DNA of 64,000 nucleotides. Source: Flavobacterium frigidimaris (GTDB lineage: Bacteria > Bacteroidota > Bacteroidia > Flavobacteriales > Flavobacteriaceae). The position numbers and the translations under genes were made by a program. The notes below the pieces were generated by a model. It was not told the origin of the DNA. It ran no database searches and saw nothing but the letters and a program-made list of their open reading frames with translations. Shown here piece by piece: positions 61,783 to 64,000 of the stretch; position 1 is the stretch's first letter, and every line of letters begins with the position of its first letter. The stretch lies in NCBI GenBank assembly GCA_900129595.1, contig FQWG01000021.1, forward strand, positions 32,534-96,533, given 5' to 3'.

Positions 61783-62115
61783 CTGTTTTAAAGCATCATT
61801 CAGCTGTAGTTCCTTCTGAAAATATTTTTTTTTACAATGAGTCAATTGTGTGCTGCAAGGCAAATTCATGTTCCTAAAGAAAAATTCAATAGAAGAGAGA
61901 AAACAACAATCTTTTAGAAAGCTAGGTTTTCAAATTGAAAAAATATAATTAGCCAACTTAAGCAATTCTATAATTAGTATTTCGGTTTACATTATTTTAC
62001 AGGAACTAAACAGCCCTCACAAAAAAGAAATTTTATTTCATAAACTGAGTAAAAAAAGACAAAGATTAACTTAACCTAAGTAACATATATTTATAATCTA
62101 AAAATTTACAACACT
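61783..62115. other. Intergenic region, 333 bp
   Basis: AT-rich, with no ORF, RNA gene or strong hairpin. A weak TATATTTA about 25 nt before the small membrane protein gene may be its -7 region. Confidence 0.4.
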
Positions 62116-62280
62116 ATGGAATCAACCTGGATTATATTAACATTCACTGATGCTGTTGTATTAATCATGATGATTTATATTTTCAGACAAAACAAAATAG
62201 ACAGAAAAACTTACGAAAAAGATCTAAACAGACCCACCAATCTTTATGAGGACGAATCTGAAATAAATGATGTACTGTAA
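62116..62280 (+). CDS. Small single-pass membrane protein, 54 residues
   Basis: A short ORF encodes one hydrophobic helix (WIILTFTDAVVLIMMIYIF, residues 5-23) and a charged cytoplasmic tail ending NLYEDESEINDVL. Codon use and the charge pattern after the helix (RQNKIDRK) look protein-like. No family is recognised. The IS6 element lies 30 bp downstream. Confidence 0.55.
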   Translation: MESTWIILTFTDAVVLIMMIYIFRQNKIDRKTYEKDLNRPTNLYEDESEINDVL

Positions 62281-62309
62281 AATGAATCGTATTTTATATT
62301 TAATAAGCA

Positions 62310-63082
62310 GGTTCTGTCACATCTGTCTGAATCAAATATAAGAATTTAAGTAATTTAAAAGTTAACCCGCCAATTTACAGAAGGATTTAAACATAGTTTT
62401 CCAGGGATTAACCATCTGATTCTTCCGAAGCATATGCACAACTTCAATTCCACTCAATGTTCGTCTGGCCGATTCAAAACTTTTAAAACCTAATCCGTTT
62501 TGTATGCGCCACTTGATAAAACGATGATCCTGTTCTACAATATTGTTGAGATATTTACACTGCCGGATTTTAATCCTTGAGAACGAACGCTTATTATAAA
62601 CTTTGATAGCGGCAGTATTATAACCGCTTTTATCAATGTTTATTACTCTTGGCTGGCAGTTATTACTAATTGCTTTAATTAGAAATGACTGAGCACTCAT
62701 TCTCCGTCTTTTTCTGGTCAAAAGAAAGTCAACCGTATTTCCTAATTTATCTACTGCTCGATATAAATAACACCAAATACCTTTTACTTTGATATAGGTC
62801 TCATCCAATCTCCAGCTCGCTCCCACTCTGCCTTTTCTTTTCTTCATCTCTGCCTCAAGCAAAGGTGTAAACTTATAAACCCAACGCTGAATTGTGGCAT
62901 GATCCACATGCACTCCTCTAATTTTCATTATTTCCTCAACATCACGGTAACTAAGTGTAAATCTTAATTTAAAATACACTGCCTGAAGAATGATATATTT
63001 TGGATAACAATGACCATTAGTATTCATTTTTTGATGAGTTTGAAATTATAAAGATAAAGTTATTCCCAAATGCGACAGAACC
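62310..63082. mobile_element. IS6-family insertion sequence
   Basis: The 773-bp element is bounded by inverted ends GGTTCTGTCACATCTG (62310) and its counterpart GGTTCTGTCGCATTTG read from 63082 (14 of 16 matches), of the IS6-type GGTTCTGT class. It has a single transposase gene. The 8 bp on either side (AATAAGCA and TTATTAAC) are not a direct repeat, so it is either old or the product of rearrangement. Confidence 0.88.
62362..63027 (-). CDS. IS6-family DDE transposase
   Basis: This 221-residue transposase appears full-length. The DDE residues are Asp75 (SWRLDETYIKVKG), Asp132 (VINIDKSGYN) and Glu165 (NNIVEQDHRFIKWR), with the IS6/IS26-type segments LSYRDVEEIM and VDHATIQRWVYKF before them. 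It acts by replicative or conservative cointegrate formation. It is the only gene between the terminal repeats. Confidence 0.93.
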   Translation of the reverse strand: MNTNGHCYPKYIILQAVYFKLRFTLSYRDVEEIMKIRGVHVDHATIQRWVYKFTPLLEAEMKKRKGRVGASWRLDETYIKVKGIWCYLYRAVDKLGNTVDFLLTRKRRRMSAQSFLIKAISNNCQPRVINIDKSGYNTAAIKVYNKRSFSRIKIRQCKYLNNIVEQDHRFIKWRIQNGLGFKSFESARRTLSGIEVVHMLRKNQMVNPWKTMFKSFCKLAG

Positions 63083-63098
63083 TTATTAACTTGCTATA

Positions 63099-63299
63099 AT
63101 GGGTTATACAACAATTTTTCATATTGACAACGACGACGATATTTTCTTTTTTGCTGCGGCAATAGAGCACATATCAGCTTCAGCAAATTGTTTTTCGTTC
63201 ACCAATGCTGCCAAAGCAATGCTGGAGTTTGTGGCAGAATCGTGGCACAGAATTTTGAAAATAAGAATGCCAGAGCCCGCGGGGAATTACAAAAAATAG
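63099..63299 (+). pseudogene. Truncated response-regulator receiver fragment
   Basis: The 66-residue frame begins like a flavobacterial receiver: YTTIFHIDNDDDIFFFAAAI, then EHISASANCFSFTNAAKAM. It then loses homology (ESWHRILKIRMPEPAG) before the phospho-acceptor Asp region, and stops. It begins 16 bp after the IS6 end, so its own promoter was probably replaced. The overlapping frame 63188-63457 shows no family resemblance. Confidence 0.6.
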
Positions 63300-63309
63300 T
63301 TTTAAGTTG

Positions 63310-63714
63310 TTATATTTTTTTTTCAGGCTTTTCAGATATAATTATCTTTTGCAGGGAATTAAAAAGCTTTCTAAAATTCGCACGCTTCTTCAAAAACTGC
63401 ACTCTCTTGAATTTAGTCACTGCTTCCTGTAGCATATGTCCTGAATTTCGAGAATAAAGTACAATTGGAATTCTTTTTAGACCTTTAATATCTCTAAGTA
63501 ATTTAAGAAATCCAGTTCCATCAAGATCTAGCATGTTATAATCCAAGAAAATTATATCGGGTGATAATTTTGAATTCTGAAGCTTTTTTAGAGCTTCAAG
63601 TGCACTACCTTCTACTGATGACCTAATTTTATGATTAATTGCATTCACGACTAATACAAAAGTCTCTGCATCATCGTTAATATCGTTGACTAATAATATA
63701 TTTTTGTATTTCAT
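63310..63714 (-). CDS. Single-domain response regulator (receiver only)
   Basis: ATG 63714 (MKYKNILLVND) is preferred to a TTG two codons upstream; it gives 134 residues. The phospho-acceptor is in DIIFLDYNMLDLDG (Asp58 from this start), with a Ser in VLYSRN and a Lys in QFLKKRANF. The acidic pocket reads VNDINDD, one Asp shifted from the usual DD. The partner is unknown; several kinases lie nearby. Confidence 0.85.
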   Translation of the reverse strand: MKYKNILLVNDINDDAETFVLVVNAINHKIRSSVEGSALEALKKLQNSKLSPDIIFLDYNMLDLDGTGFLKLLRDIKGLKRIPIVLYSRNSGHMLQEAVTKFKRVQFLKKRANFRKLFNSLQKIIISEKPEKKI

Positions 63715-64000
63715 TCCCAAACTAAATTTTACAGCAAAAAAATTCTAATTTAAGCCAGTTATTGTCTTTAAATTCTGTGCAATTTTATTACAAAATAAAA
63801 CTATATCAAAGAGCAATAATGCTAATTTGTAACAACTCTGAAAAACTTTGTAATAACTTACGGTCTATATTTTTAATTGATAAATACCCTAGCCCCGATA
63901 GCAGTCTACCGTCTGGACACATCTTGGAATAGTTGCCATCCTTGCATAATTGAGGTGAATTTTTGCACTCCAATCCAAAATGTAGTTATTCCAGGTTTTC
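63715..64000. other. Right-end intergenic region, 286 bp
   Basis: No supported gene. A minus-strand frame of 57 codons is open near the end but matches nothing recognised. The CTAGCCCCGATAGCAG stretch near 63890 resembles a recurrent flavobacterial intergenic motif (from memory). Confidence 0.35.

Noticed and set aside
62302..63090. Target-site duplication around the IS6 element.
   Set aside because: The 8-bp flanks AATAAGCA and TTATTAAC do not match as a direct repeat.
63188..63457. 89-residue plus-strand ORF overlapping the receiver fragment.
   Set aside because: Mostly antisense to the response regulator at 63310-63714 and not protein-like.

Overview
The window looks like a chromosome segment of a Flavobacterium-type member of the Bacteroidota. 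The DNA is AT-rich and start codons have no Shine-Dalgarno pattern. Promoters carry the Bacteroidota -7 box TAnnTTTG, there is a SusC/SusD pair, and the families throughout (SusCD, CTnDOT-like integrase, LolA, RibBA) are typical of that phylum.

Layout. (1) 1-14107: a peptidoglycan-sugar locus. A divergent DeoR regulator with twin operators faces SusC, SusD, MurQ, a sodium:solute symporter, AnmK, a GHL10/DigH-like hydrolase, an AmpG-like permease, a small TPR protein, a GNAT acetyltransferase and a GH3/NagZ-like hexosaminidase. Together they could import and recycle MurNAc-containing fragments. (2) 14244-23115: housekeeping genes: peroxiredoxin, thioredoxin, Tpx, DgkA, FtsK, LolA, an LptF/G permease, RibBA and an acyl-CoA thioesterase. 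(3) 23255-29768: tRNA-Ser(UGA) followed by an island with a tyrosine recombinase, a YhcG/DUF1016 nuclease, about 1.9 kb of decayed repeat-rich DNA with the remains of a second YhcG gene, a HipBST toxin-antitoxin module with three operators, and the 3' remnant of a TonB-dependent receptor. (4) 29845-33393: an LtaS-like sulfatase-fold membrane enzyme, a lipid kinase and a truncated GT9 gene. (5) 33657-52252: a LytTR response regulator and three exopolysaccharide operons (ugd-uxs-RR-PGT-TolC; Wzz-flippase-ligase; PRTase/HAD-GTs-acetyltransferase). (6) 52355-61782: a minus-strand phosphorelay operon (RR, HNOBA/PAS kinase, FIST protein, kinase, Hpt), a 1.3-kb gene-free stretch, a GAF kinase and a cytidylyltransferase-like gene. 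(7) 62116-64000: a small membrane protein, an IS6-family element, a receiver fragment and a receiver protein.

Main results. Each of the three exopolysaccharide operons starts with the same promoter architecture: two imperfect direct repeats 21 bp apart (CCATTCAAC-like, then CCATCCATCGAAAT-like), exactly 27 nt, then TAnnTTTG. Two further plus-strand copies, and a weaker single-repeat copy on the minus strand, lie beside the signalling genes. The repeat geometry and the resemblance to AlgR boxes point to a LytTR regulator, and one is encoded directly upstream of the first operon. The neighbouring FIST-kinase-Hpt operon resembles the NosP nitric-oxide relays that control biofilms in other bacteria. 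The first gene of the third operon fuses a PRPP-type phosphoribosyltransferase to a HAD phosphatase, the two activities known to make ribofuranose in polysaccharides. A 140-bp promoter segment is duplicated in direct orientation 15,840 bp apart, bracketing the third operon and the relay. All functional statements are homology-based readings of the sequence; no database search was run.
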